A stretch of DNA of 64,000 bases from Bifidobacterium moraviense (GCF_012932365.1 NZ_JAAIIH010000001.1:372001-436000); one strand, 5' to 3'. Positions 35,225-43,799 are shown, counted from the first letter of the stretch. Numbers and translations are program-made. Notes: generated by a model from the sequence alone, not told the origin.

Positions 35225-35773
35225 TCCGACGGAGCCGGTCTCCGGCGGCGGCGTTCCGCATCGCATTCTCCGCCGTCTGCGTCTGCCATGGATACGGCGG
35301 GAACGCCGAAACCTGCGGCCGCTTGCGCGACGAGCCGCCCATGGCGTCGCCGTCGATACACCCCATGCACACTTCATCCGACGCCGTCACACGACCGGAC
35401 GGCACGGCAGGTAAACGTCCGTAAAATGGATGCCGAAAAGTAAACGACAGCAAACGGGAGAATTGAACTGCCCGGAAGGTTCATGGATGAGTGCCGCGGA
35501 GATCAGTTCAATACGGAAATCGTTATCTGAACCGGCCACCGCCGTCCCATTGCTCGTTCCCCCGACGGCGATCAGCGGTTCGAACGAACGGGTGCGATCT
35601 ACGTACGGTCCGCCGCCGGCGAAGGTCGCTGGCGGCGGACCGTTGCATGTGCTCCGCAGACGATGCTCCGCTTGGCACGAAAGTTCAATTTCCGTGCCGT
35701 CGGTTTGAACACGGTCCCATCCGGTTCACCATGCGTCCGGTCGGCGACGACCGGACGGGGACGGGAACTCGGT
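35225..35773. other. Gene-free stretch with TTGAACT/AGTTCAA words and a hairpin
   Basis: These 549 bp separate the convergent brnQ and sulfur-relay genes. They hold an A-rich segment (35405-35460) with repeated GTAAACG, a spaced inverted repeat ATTGAACTG (35462-35470)/CAGTTCAAT (35504-35512), another AAGTTCAATTT at 35681-35691 and the hairpin at 35605-35643. The same words occur upstream of the aminotransferase fusion at 40625-40720. The frame at 35430-35708 looks non-coding. Confidence 0.6.
35605..35643 (-). terminator. Hairpin downstream of the sulfur-relay gene
   Basis: ACGGTCCGCCGCC (35605-35617) pairs perfectly over 13 bp with 35631-35643 around a 13-nt loop. It lies about 130 nt past the stop of the minus-strand gene and has no T run. 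Confidence 0.6.
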
Positions 35774-37021
35774 TCACACGAACAGGCTCATGTCGCTCGT
35801 CTCGCCGGAACCGAGGAACGTGGACACGCCGCCGAGCTCCACGCCGTCGATGAGCTCCTCCTTGCGGATGCCCATGATGTCCATCGACATCTGGCATGCC
35901 ACGAGCCGCACGCCGTGCTCACGGGCCTGCCGCATGAGCGATTCCAGGGATTCGACGTTCTTGGACTTCATGATCCAGCGGATCATCTTCGCGCCGATGC
36001 CGCCCATGTTCATGCGCGACAGGCCGAGCTTCCTCGTGCCGCGCGGCATCATCATGCCGAACATGCGCTCGATGAGCGTCTTGCGGACGCGCACGCGATG
36101 GGGCTTGCGCAGGATGTTGAGTCCCCAGAACGTGAAGAAGACCGTGACCTTGCGACCCATGGCGGCGGCGCCGTTGGCCATGATGAACACGGCGATGGTC
36201 TTGTCGAGGTCGCCGCTGAACACCACGAACGTCTTGTCGTGGCGGATATCGCCGCCGTCCGGGTTGGCAGCGACGCCGGAGACGCCCGCGGCCGCGCTCG
36301 GGCAGGCCGCCGCGGGCGCGCCGGGCTCGGGCATCTCGGCGGTCTTGTCGATGACGACGTGGATCACTCCGTCGTCGCCGCGCGTGAGATCCACGAGCCG
36401 GTTGCCGGTGCGCTCGCACCATACGGCGACGTCCGAGCAGAACGCGTCCTCGGTGGCTTCGACCGTCAGTCGCGTGCCGACCGGCAGGGGACGCAGCGTG
36501 TCGGCGATCCTGACGATGGGGCCGGGGCACTTGAGGCCCTTGGCGTCGACGAACACGGGCTTGGCCTGCGGGGCGGCAAGCTGCTGCTTCGCCACCGGAA
36601 TGGACAGCGCCGGGGCGGCCGTCGAACCAGCCGCGGCGTCACCCGCCGCGCCACCCGCGGCGAGCGCCTCGTCCAGCGAACGCCCCTGCGCTTCGACGTA
36701 GGCGCGGTACGCCTGGAAGCCGCCGTCGAGGTTGATCGCATCGTACCCGCGGTCGGCGAGGATCTCGGCGACCTCCTCGCTCCAGTCGCCCACGCGGCAG
36801 AAGACCACGACCGGCTTGCCGGCAGGAACCTGACTCAGCTTCGTGCTGATCTGGTCGAATGGAATGTTGATGGCGTCGGCGAATCCGTGCACCAGCACCT
36901 CGTCCGGCTCGCGCAGGTCGAGCAGCGTGACCGTGCTTCTGTCAAGCCGGTCGAACTCCTCCGGTCCGATGCGCCGGAATTCCTCGTCGTCGTTCCTCTT
37001 CGCCGCCTGCGGTCCCGTCAC
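35774..37021 (-). CDS. Rhodanese-TusA-DsrE2 fusion, probable persulfide relay protein
   Basis: There are three sulfur-transfer domains in one chain of 415 residues. A rhodanese domain (about 15-110) has active-site CRVGDWS (Cys75). A TusA domain (about 155-230) has KGLKCPGPI (Cys165). A DsrE2-like domain (about 265-415) has FFTFWGLNIL and VACQMSMDIMGI (Cys376). All three predicted sulfur-carrying cysteines are present. The same trio forms the C-terminal half of some CoA-disulfide-reductase fusions, but no reductase domain is here. The GTG at 37021 is preferred because AGGGGAG lies 6 nt upstream; ATG 37042 is an alternative. The E1-like gene upstream may supply or use the sulfur. Confidence 0.85.
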   Translation of the reverse strand: MTGPQAAKRNDDEEFRRIGPEEFDRLDRSTVTLLDLREPDEVLVHGFADAINIPFDQISTKLSQVPAGKPVVVFCRVGDWSEEVAEILADRGYDAINLDGGFQAYRAYVEAQGRSLDEALAAGGAAGDAAAGSTAAPALSIPVAKQQLAAPQAKPVFVDAKGLKCPGPIVRIADTLRPLPVGTRLTVEATEDAFCSDVAVWCERTGNRLVDLTRGDDGVIHVVIDKTAEMPEPGAPAAACPSAAAGVSGVAANPDGGDIRHDKTFVVFSGDLDKTIAVFIMANGAAAMGRKVTVFFTFWGLNILRKPHRVRVRKTLIERMFGMMMPRGTRKLGLSRMNMGGIGAKMIRWIMKSKNVESLESLMRQAREHGVRLVACQMSMDIMGIRKEELIDGVELGGVSTFLGSGETSDMSLFV

Positions 37022-37133
37022 GTCATGCTCCCCTGTGCTCATCGGCGCCGACGTTCGGCAGCCGCTTCCTTCGATACATCTGTTCCTTCGATCCTATGGC
37101 AGGGCGGGGATGCATGCCGCAGCGAGGCCATAA

Positions 37134-37162
37134 CCGTTGCCTATGACACGTCATAGGAACGG
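37134..37162. promoter_or_regulatory. Palindrome upstream of the sulfur-relay gene
   Basis: CCTATGAC-ac-GTCATAGG (37140-37157) is flanked by CCGTT and AACGG, giving 13-bp arms with one extra G. It is either an operator for the relay gene about 115 bp downstream or a terminator hairpin for the E1-like gene that ends at 37186. Confidence 0.5.
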
Positions 37163-37185
37163 GCGGACGGCTGCCGAGACGGCAC

Positions 37186-37995
37186 TCAGATCGCGCAGGC
37201 GGGCTGCACGTAGTTGGCGGGGTCGAGCGCGGTGATGGTCGGGTTCCCGCCGCACACCGGGCAGTCGGATTCGCGTTCGGGCAGCGGCACGGCGCGGCAG
37301 GCCATGCTCAGCGCGTCGACCGTCATCATGCGCGCGACGAGCGGCTCGCCGATGCCGAGCAGCAGCTTGACGGCTTCGACGGCCTGCATGCTGCCGATGA
37401 TGCCCACCACGGCGCCGAGCACGCCGGCCTCCCTGCAGCTGGGCACCTCGCCCGCGGCGGGCATGTCGCGGAAGATGCAGCGGTAGCACGGCCCCTCGCC
37501 GGGCACGACGTCCATGAGCTGCCCCTCGAAGCGCACGGCGCCGCCGTAGATGTACGGCTTGCCGGCGAGCACGCATGCGTCGTTGATGAGGAACTTCGCG
37601 GAGAAGTTGTCGGTGGCGTCGACGACGAGATCGTAGTCGTCGATGAGACCGGCGATGTTGGTGGCATCGATGCGCATGCGATGCGGCTCCACGGTGACGT
37701 CCGGGTTGATGGCCCGCATGGTCGCGGCGGCGGACTCGACCTTGGGTTCGCCCACGTCGGCCGTGCCGTGGATGATCTGGCGCTGCAGGTTGCTCAGGTC
37801 CACGACGTCGTCGTCCGCGATGCCGATGGTGCCGACGCCCGCCGCGGCGAGGTACATGGCCGCCGGCGAGCCGAGACCGCCCGCGCCGATGACGAGCACG
37901 CGCGAGGCGAGCAGACGCTTCTGCCCGCGCACGCCGATGTCCTTGAGGATCAGATGCCGTGAGTAGCGTTCGAGCTGGTCGTCGGTGAATGCCAT
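37186..37995 (-). CDS. MoeB/ThiF/HesA family adenylyltransferase (E1-like)
   Basis: The 269 residues have a nucleotide-binding VLVIGAGGLGSPAAMYLA (about residues 33-50), DDDVVDLSNLQRQ with the ATP-contacting Arg, catalytic-type Cys187 in VPSCREAGVLG, and zinc pairs CYRC (170/173) and CPVC (245/248). The family adenylates the C-terminal glycine of ubiquitin-like sulfur carriers (MoaD, ThiS, CysO). No such carrier is in the window, so the pathway (thiamine, cysteine or cofactor) is open. The ATG at 37995 has GGAAGGG. It lies upstream of the rhodanese-TusA-DsrE2 gene on the same strand. Confidence 0.88.
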   Translation of the reverse strand: MAFTDDQLERYSRHLILKDIGVRGQKRLLASRVLVIGAGGLGSPAAMYLAAAGVGTIGIADDDVVDLSNLQRQIIHGTADVGEPKVESAAATMRAINPDVTVEPHRMRIDATNIAGLIDDYDLVVDATDNFSAKFLINDACVLAGKPYIYGGAVRFEGQLMDVVPGEGPCYRCIFRDMPAAGEVPSCREAGVLGAVVGIIGSMQAVEAVKLLLGIGEPLVARMMTVDALSMACRAVPLPERESDCPVCGGNPTITALDPANYVQPACAI

Positions 37996-38239
37996 GGTGC
38001 GTCCCTTCCGTCATGCCGGTCTGTCGTGCCCGCCGGTCCTGCCGTCGTGCGGCCGTTCCTCCTACAGTACGCGCCCCGCCGCGAGGCGCCGAGTGGCCGC
38101 CCACGTCCGGGCGCGCCCGCATAATGGCCTACGCCACGGCAGGCCGCCCATCGGCATGCGCCTGCACGGCGCCGACCGTCCCATCTGTGCCGTTCCACCG
38201 TATAGTCACGCATTCCGCACGAAGGAGCCGCAGCACGTC

Positions 38240-39058
38240 ATGACATCGCATCTCGCCGAAGCAGGACGCACGTTGGTTCCCCGCGAAGACGACCGGTACG
38301 GCCTGCTCTCCCCCGCGCTCGTGATCCTCACGTTCGTGGCCGGGCTCGTGGATGCGCTGAGCTATCTTGCGCTGGGGCACGTGTTCGTCGCCAACGTGAC
38401 CGGCAACATCGTCTTCCTGGGGTTCGCGATCGCGCACGCGCAGGGCTTCGTATGGTGGACGTCGGCGCTGACGCTGGTGAGCTTCGTCGCGGGAGCACTG
38501 ATCGGCGGGCGCATCATCCGCCGGTTCGGCGCGAACCGGGCGCAGCATCTGCTGGCGTCGACGCTCGTGCAGCTCGCGTTCGTCGCGGCGGCGCTGATCG
38601 GCATCTACGTGCTGAACGGCCTCGTCCCGGAGCCCGCGATGGGCGGCATGTCGTCCGATGCGGCGGCGCGGGCGGCGCAGCCGAGCCTGAACTTCCCCAC
38701 CGGCAGCCAGATCGATCTGCACATCATCCTGCTGATCGTGCTGCTCGCGCCGGCCATGGGCGTGCAGAACTCCACGGCGCGCAAGCTGGCCGTGCCCGAC
38801 CTGCCGACCACGGTGCTCACGATGACGCTGACCGGCATGGTCGCCGACGCGTCCGCGCGCGGGCACGAGGCCTCGAAGCTCGGCCGGCGCATCGTGGTGA
38901 TGCTGGCGCTCGCGTGCGGCGCGCTGACCGGCGCGATGCTGCAGATGCGCGGCCACGAGGACGTGATCCTCATGGTGATGATCGCATGCCTGCTGGCGGT
39001 CGCGGCGCTGATGCTGCCGCACGTGCATTCCGACGCGGTGTGGGTGTCCGGACGGTGA
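38240..39058 (+). CDS. DUF1275 (YoaK) family membrane protein
   Basis: This 272-residue membrane protein contains the family hallmark VAGLVDALSYLALGHVFVANVTGN (residues ~34-57), followed by several helices (LTLVSFVAGALIGGRIIRRF and others). The function is unknown; the family is often called a permease without evidence. The ATG at 38240 follows GAAGGAG by 9 nt. A TATAGT hexamer at 38201-38206 is a plausible -10 giving a short leader. It ends 7 bp from the stop of the convergent aminotransferase gene. Confidence 0.88.
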   Translation: MTSHLAEAGRTLVPREDDRYGLLSPALVILTFVAGLVDALSYLALGHVFVANVTGNIVFLGFAIAHAQGFVWWTSALTLVSFVAGALIGGRIIRRFGANRAQHLLASTLVQLAFVAAALIGIYVLNGLVPEPAMGGMSSDAAARAAQPSLNFPTGSQIDLHIILLIVLLAPAMGVQNSTARKLAVPDLPTTVLTMTLTGMVADASARGHEASKLGRRIVVMLALACGALTGAMLQMRGHEDVILMVMIACLLAVAALMLPHVHSDAVWVSGR

Positions 39059-39065
39059 CGACGGG

Positions 39066-40607
39066 TCAGCTCTGCCAGTAGTAGCCAAGGAAGTCCGCGA
39101 TCTTGTCGGTCGCGTCCCTGAGCACCTCGATGCGCGGCAGGTACACGATGCGGAAGTGGTCGGGCTTGTCCCAGTTGAAGCCGCCACCGCGCGTGATGAG
39201 GATGCGCTGGTCGTGCAGCAGGTCGAGCGCGAACTGCTCGTCGTCGTGGATGTTGAACTTCTTCACGTCGATCTTCGGGAAGATGTAGAACGCGGCCTTG
39301 GGCTTGACGGCGGTGAGTCCCGGAATCGAGTTGATCGCGTCGTAGATGTACTCGCGCTGCTCGTAGAGTCGGCCGCCGGGCACGATGTAGTCGTTGACGC
39401 TCTGGTGGCCGCCGAGCGCGGTCTGCACGATGGACTGGGCCGGAACGTTCGAGCAGATGCGCATGTTGGCCAGCATGTTGAGGCCCTCGATGTAGTCCTT
39501 GGCGATGCGCTTGTTGCCGGACAGCACCATCCATCCCACGCGGTATCCGGCGATCATGTGCGACTTGGACAGGCCGGAGAACGTCACGCAGAACAGGTCC
39601 GGGGCGAGCGACGCGATGGACACGTGCCTGAGGCCGTCCATGACGAGACGGTCGTAGATCTCGTCGGAGAAGATCATGAGATGGTATTCGCGCGCCAGCT
39701 CCACGATCTGCTCCAGCACCTCCTTCGGGTACAGTGCGCCGGTGGGGTTGTTCGGGTTGATGAGCACGATGGCGACGGTGCGGTCGGTGATCTTGGCGCG
39801 CATGTCGTCGATGTCCGGGTACCATTCGGACTCCTCGTCGCACACGTAGTGCACGGCGGTTCCGCCCGCCAGGTTCACGCAGGCGGTCCACAGCGGATAG
39901 TCGGGGCTGGGGATCAGCACCTCGTCGCCGTCGTCGAGCAGCGCGGACATGGACAGGTTGATGAGCTCGCTGACGCCGTTGCCGGTGTAGATGTCGTCGA
40001 TGGTCACGTTGGGCAGATTCTTGAGCTGCGCGTACTGCATGATGGCCTTGCGCGCGGAGAACAGGCCCTTGGACGGCGAGTAGCCCTCGGTGTCGGTGAG
40101 CTGGTGCGCCATGTCGTAGACCACCTCGTCCGGGGTGCGGAAGCCGAACGGTGCGGGGTTACCGATGTTGAGCTTGAGGATGTGCGTGCCGTCCGCCTCC
40201 ATGCGCGCCGCCTCGTCGACGACCGGGCCGCGCACGTCGTACAGGACGTTGTCGAGCTTGTGCGACTTGCCGAACGTGCGGCGGCGGGGCACGAAGGACG
40301 CTCCGGGTTCCGGTCTCGGCGTCGCGGCGGCCGAAGCGGCGGGCTGCGGGGCTGCGGACGACGGAACCGCCGTCCCGTCGGCGGCGTCGCGATCGCCGCG
40401 CAGCCATGCCGCGTCCACGCCGAGCTGTTCGGCGAGGAAGCCGAGGACGTCCTCGCGCGGCATGGTCTTGCCGGCCGCGTACTGGCTGATGTGGCTCTTG
40501 CCCAGGTGCACGCCCTTGGCCGCCGCCGCGTTGACGATGTCGATCTGCTTCATGCCCTGCCGGTCCATCGCATCCCGCAGCCGCTGCGCGAACAGTTCAT
40601 TGGCCAT
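39066..40607 (-). CDS. alaA: XRE-HTH domain fused to an AlaA-type aminotransferase
   Basis: Residues 1-70 are a Cro/C1-type HTH (LRDAMDRQGMKQIDIVNAAA, then KSHISQYAAGKTMPREDVLG). Residues 71-110 are an Ala/Pro linker. From about 112 onward the protein follows E. coli AlaA closely (KLDNVLYDVRGPV, KLNIGNPAPFGF, INPNNPTGALYPKE) with the PLP lysine at Lys348 in SGLSKSHMIAGYR. AlaA makes alanine from pyruvate and glutamate and is normally about 405 residues without an HTH. The 513-residue fusion could sense metabolites and repress its own gene, since palindromic sites lie just upstream. ATG 40607 fits; a TTG 24 bp earlier overlaps a candidate operator. Confidence 0.93.
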   Translation of the reverse strand: MANELFAQRLRDAMDRQGMKQIDIVNAAAAKGVHLGKSHISQYAAGKTMPREDVLGFLAEQLGVDAAWLRGDRDAADGTAVPSSAAPQPAASAAATPRPEPGASFVPRRRTFGKSHKLDNVLYDVRGPVVDEAARMEADGTHILKLNIGNPAPFGFRTPDEVVYDMAHQLTDTEGYSPSKGLFSARKAIMQYAQLKNLPNVTIDDIYTGNGVSELINLSMSALLDDGDEVLIPSPDYPLWTACVNLAGGTAVHYVCDEESEWYPDIDDMRAKITDRTVAIVLINPNNPTGALYPKEVLEQIVELAREYHLMIFSDEIYDRLVMDGLRHVSIASLAPDLFCVTFSGLSKSHMIAGYRVGWMVLSGNKRIAKDYIEGLNMLANMRICSNVPAQSIVQTALGGHQSVNDYIVPGGRLYEQREYIYDAINSIPGLTAVKPKAAFYIFPKIDVKKFNIHDDEQFALDLLHDQRILITRGGGFNWDKPDHFRIVYLPRIEVLRDATDKIADFLGYYWQS

Positions 40608-40624
40608 ATGCCTTGCCGCCTTAA

Positions 40625-40660
40625 AGTTCAATTTCCGGCCGCAGCCGGTCCGTTCAATTG
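40625..40660. promoter_or_regulatory. Two TTCAATT half-sites next to the aminotransferase start
   Basis: AGTTCAATTT (40625-40634) and CGTTCAATTG (40651-40660) are direct repeats 26 bp apart, ending 18 bp from the start codon of the HTH-aminotransferase gene. They match the arms of the palindrome at 40688-40720. Confidence 0.55.
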
Positions 40661-40687
40661 GCTTACAGCATACACCCCGCCGATCTC

Positions 40688-40720
40688 AAATTGAACTCTC
40701 GCGTGTTTCGAGTTCAATTT
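40688..40720. promoter_or_regulatory. Perfect 11-11-11 palindrome, candidate operator
   Basis: AAATTGAACTC (40688-40698), an 11-nt spacer and GAGTTCAATTT (40710-40720) form an exact inverted repeat 81-113 bp upstream of the HTH-aminotransferase start, immediately after the upstream kinase stop. Its base composition is much richer in A and T than its surroundings. Confidence 0.65.
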
Positions 40721-40721
40721 C

Positions 40722-42212
40722 CTATCGCAGGCCTCCCAGAGCCGGGTAGAGCGCAAGGAAGCGCTCGAACGCGGCGTCGTAGACACGGACGGCCGCCCTG
40801 TCCGGCTCGTAGGTCCGCCCGCCGGACGCGGCCTCCACCAGTTCGGGCCTGCCGAACACCAGCGACGCCAGGGCGACCGCGGGCAGGATGTCCGCATGGT
40901 CGAACACGCGCACCGGATGGTCCAGCACGTCCGCGAGGATCTGGCACCACGCGGATTCGCGCGCCCCGCCGCCGATCAGGGAGACCGACTCGGGCGCGGC
41001 GTCGAAGCTCGCCATGCCCTGGCGGATGGACAGCGCCACGCCTTCGAGGGCGGCACGCAGCAGGTCGGCGCGGGTGGCGTCCGGGGAGATCCCCACGTAG
41101 GCGCCGCGCACGGTCGGGTTCATGACGGGGAAGCGCTCCCCCACCAGATACGGCAGACACAGCACGCCGTGCGCGCCTGGCTCGGAGGATTCCAGCAGGG
41201 CGTGCGCGTCCGCATAGCCGCCGTCCGCGAACACGGCCGTGGCCCAGCGGTGCACGTCGCCGGCGTTGAGGAAGGGCACCGCGTTCACGAAGCCGCCGGC
41301 CACACCGAAGCGCAAATTCGCGGCGCCTGGCTTGTCGGTGAACGGCTCCGGGGACACGGTGGCGATCCAGCCGGACGTGCCGAGGTTGACGTTGTACTGT
41401 CCGGGCCGCGTCACGCCGCTGGCGAACGTGGTCGCGCCCGCGTCGCCGATGCCCGCATGCACCGGTGCGCCGGCGGGCAGTCCGGTGAGTGCGGCCGCCT
41501 CGGGCAGCACGACGCCCACGAGATCCTGCGGATCGTGCAGTTCCGGCAGCACGCGGCGGTCCGGCCCCTCCTCCGCCAGTCCCGCGGCCGCGCACAGTCC
41601 CGCGTCCCAACGGCCGGTGCGGATGTCCATCGCGCCGGCCGTCGAGCAGGCGGCCACGTCGCCGACGCACACGCCCGCGAGCCGCGCGATCAGGTAGTCC
41701 TTCGAGCTGATGAGCACGTGACGCATCCGGGCGAAGCGCTCCGGCTCGTGCGCGCGCATCCACATGAGCTTCGGCAACGGCAGACAGCCCTCCAGCCGGT
41801 TGCCGACCGTCTCGAGGAACCGGCGTTCCCCGCCCTCGTAGCGTTCGGCCAGCGCGGCGGCCTCCCGCGATGCGCGCCCGTCCGAATACAGGATCGCGTT
41901 GCGCACGGGATCGAGGTTTCCGTCCAACGCGATCACGTCCTGCATCTGGCCGCTCATGATCACGCCGCGGATCCCGTCGGCGGCGACGCCCTGCGCGGCC
42001 GCGGCGCCGGTCATCGCGCGGGAGACGGCGCAGAACGCCCGCCACCATCGGTCCGGATCCTGCTCGAGCCGATCGCCGTCGACGATGAGATCGAGGTCGC
42101 CGCTCGCACTGGCGACGATCCGTCCCGCGCCGTCCACCAGCGCGCCCTTGACGGCCGTGGTTCCCGCGTCGAACGTGGCGACGAGGCCGCCGGCCGTGAC
42201 GTCCTCGCTCAT
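40722..42212 (-). CDS. FGGY-family carbohydrate kinase (xylulokinase-like)
   Basis: The 496 residues have an N-terminal FDAGTTAVKGALVD phosphate loop, ISGQMQ-like MSGQMQDVIALD, GIGDAGATTFASGV and NLGTSGWIATV in the second half, and the ADP-binding LIGGGARESAWCQILADVL. The overall pattern is nearest xylulokinase, but GntK- or other FGGY-like specificity is possible. The enzyme phosphorylates a sugar with ATP in the cytoplasm. The ATG at 42212 overlaps the GNAT stop as ATGA, with GGAAGGAGA upstream. No sugar transporter or isomerase is adjacent. Confidence 0.87.
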   Translation of the reverse strand: MSEDVTAGGLVATFDAGTTAVKGALVDGAGRIVASASGDLDLIVDGDRLEQDPDRWWRAFCAVSRAMTGAAAAQGVAADGIRGVIMSGQMQDVIALDGNLDPVRNAILYSDGRASREAAALAERYEGGERRFLETVGNRLEGCLPLPKLMWMRAHEPERFARMRHVLISSKDYLIARLAGVCVGDVAACSTAGAMDIRTGRWDAGLCAAAGLAEEGPDRRVLPELHDPQDLVGVVLPEAAALTGLPAGAPVHAGIGDAGATTFASGVTRPGQYNVNLGTSGWIATVSPEPFTDKPGAANLRFGVAGGFVNAVPFLNAGDVHRWATAVFADGGYADAHALLESSEPGAHGVLCLPYLVGERFPVMNPTVRGAYVGISPDATRADLLRAALEGVALSIRQGMASFDAAPESVSLIGGGARESAWCQILADVLDHPVRVFDHADILPAVALASLVFGRPELVEAASGGRTYEPDRAAVRVYDAAFERFLALYPALGGLR

Positions 42213-42736
42213 CGCGTCTCCTTCCGTCCGAACGTGAGCCGCATCTGATGCCAGACCACGTTGCCGTGCGTGGAGCCGGACACGCCCTCGTCCGCGTAGC
42301 CGAACCGTTCGTAGAATCCCACGAGCCGATCCTTGCACGTGAGCACCAGTCCCCTGCGCCCGGCCCCGCGCGCGTCGGCGATCACCCGGCGCATGAGCAG
42401 GCTCGCCAGACCGCGGTGCCGATGTTCCGGCGCGGTGACGACGCCGAAGATCATCTGCCAGGCGCCGTGCGGATCATGCAGCGACGCGTCGGCGTACATG
42501 TCGTCCGCGAGGTCCGGCCGGTCGGTGGCCATGCCGTCGACGAACGCGAGCAGGCGGCCCTCGCCGTCGACGAGCAGCCAGAAGCATTCCGGGTATGCGG
42601 CGACGCGCTCGCGGATCCGGTCTTCCGTGGCGGCCTCCGCGGGCGGGAATCCCGCCGTCTCGACCGCCGCGATCGCCGCGACGTCCGCCGCCGTGGCATG
42701 GCGGATGGTCAGGTTGTGGAACTCGATGCCGTTCAT
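42209..42736 (-). CDS. GNAT family N-acetyltransferase (AANAT-like)
   Basis: About 175 residues carry the acetyl-CoA loop VTAPEHRHRGLASLLMRRVI (about 97-116) and the final VGFYERFGYADEG. The N-terminal VETAGFPPAEAATEDRIRERV resembles arylalkylamine acetyltransferases. The substrate is unknown. The ATG at 42736 and a GTG at 42745 are both possible; the GGAGG lies only 2 nt before the ATG and inside the GTG version. It is translationally coupled to the kinase gene downstream. Confidence 0.82.
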   Translation of the reverse strand: MNGIEFHNLTIRHATAADVAAIAAVETAGFPPAEAATEDRIRERVAAYPECFWLLVDGEGRLLAFVDGMATDRPDLADDMYADASLHDPHGAWQMIFGVVTAPEHRHRGLASLLMRRVIADARGAGRRGLVLTCKDRLVGFYERFGYADEGVSGSTHGNVVWHQMRLTFGRKETR

Positions 42737-42791
42737 GCCCTCCACAGTACGCGGTCGGCCCCGGCCGGTGCCGCGGCGTCTCGCGGGCGGG

Positions 42792-43682
42792 TCAGCCCCG
42801 GGTGAGGGCGCGCAGACGACCGTCGATCCACTGCGCGACGCCGTTCTCGTCGTTGGACGGGCATACCTCGTCGGCGATGGCGAGCACCCTGGGGTTCGCG
42901 TTGGCCACGGCCACGCCGAGCCCGGCCGTCCGCATCATGTCGATGTCGATGAGATCGTCGCCGAACGCCGCGGTCTGCGCCACGTCCACGCCGAGCCGGT
43001 CGCAGACGAGCCTCAGGGAGTGCGCCTTGTTGGCGAGCGGGTTCATGAGCATCCACATCACGCCTTCGGAGACGGACGCCGCGAAGTCGTCGGGCACGAG
43101 CTCGCCCAGCGCATCCCACTGGTCGGCCCCGGGGAACAGGATGATCTTGTCCGCCACGCCGTCCGGCACGCCCCGCTCCGTGCGCCCCTCGCCGGAGGTG
43201 AAGTCCGTGTAGCGCCAGGTCTGGGTCTTCCAGTAGACGCTGACGTCGAAGTTGGTGTAGCGCACGTCGTTCATGACGATGCCGCACCGGATCCCGGGAA
43301 GGCGCTCCGTGAACATCCGGCACGCCTCGCAGGCGCGCGCGGCGTCGAAGCCGATCTTCACGAGGCCGGGGTCGGCGGTCACGTCGTCCCGGGTCAGGGA
43401 CTCATACGTCGATTCCAGCGGATGAAAGTCGATGAGCGCGCCGTTGAGGTACACGCAGGCGTCCACGGGCAGCCGCCGCACGATGTCCAGACCGGTGCTC
43501 ACGGGGCGCGCGGTGGATACGGCGAGCTTGAACCCGGCGTCATGCGCGCGGCGCATCGCGTCGATGGCGGTCCGGTCGAGGTATCGGCCTTCGAACGTGT
43601 CCGCGCCGTGCAGCAGCGTGCCGTCCAGATCGACGACGAGCAGACGGACGCCGGATTCGGACGGATCGGCGATGTGTTCCAT
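42792..43682 (-). CDS. Cof-type HAD-IIB hydrolase
   Basis: The 296 residues have HAD motif I LLVVDLDGTLLHG (Asp nucleophile near residue 20), motif II VSTARPV, motif III lysine in NKAHSLRLVCDRLGV, and motif IV TAAFGDDLIDIDMMRTAG. The large central cap is the C2 type typical of sugar-phosphate or flavin phosphatases (YidA/YbjI group). The substrate cannot be told. The ATG at 43682 has GGGAGGGAG about 12 nt upstream. The secG terminator precedes it. Confidence 0.9.
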   Translation of the reverse strand: MEHIADPSESGVRLLVVDLDGTLLHGADTFEGRYLDRTAIDAMRRAHDAGFKLAVSTARPVSTGLDIVRRLPVDACVYLNGALIDFHPLESTYESLTRDDVTADPGLVKIGFDAARACEACRMFTERLPGIRCGIVMNDVRYTNFDVSVYWKTQTWRYTDFTSGEGRTERGVPDGVADKIILFPGADQWDALGELVPDDFAASVSEGVMWMLMNPLANKAHSLRLVCDRLGVDVAQTAAFGDDLIDIDMMRTAGLGVAVANANPRVLAIADEVCPSNDENGVAQWIDGRLRALTRG

Positions 43683-43728
43683 GGTCAGCGCACTCCCTCC
43701 CGCGGAGACGACGATGGGTACGGCAACG

Positions 43729-43765
43729 AAAAGGGGCCCGCGGACCTTGACGGTCCCGGACCCCG
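43729..43765 (-). terminator. Intrinsic terminator after secG
   Basis: On the minus strand GGGGTCCGGGACC and GGTCCGCGGGCCCC form an imperfect hairpin followed by TTTTCG. Confidence 0.8.
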
Positions 43766-43799
43766 AAAGCATGCGTCCGGCCGGTTGGACCGGCCCCGA

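Noticed and set aside
35430..35708. A 92-codon frame in the gene-free stretch after brnQ
   Set aside because: There is no ribosome site and no family similarity, and the frame runs across a perfect hairpin and the repeated TTCAATT words.
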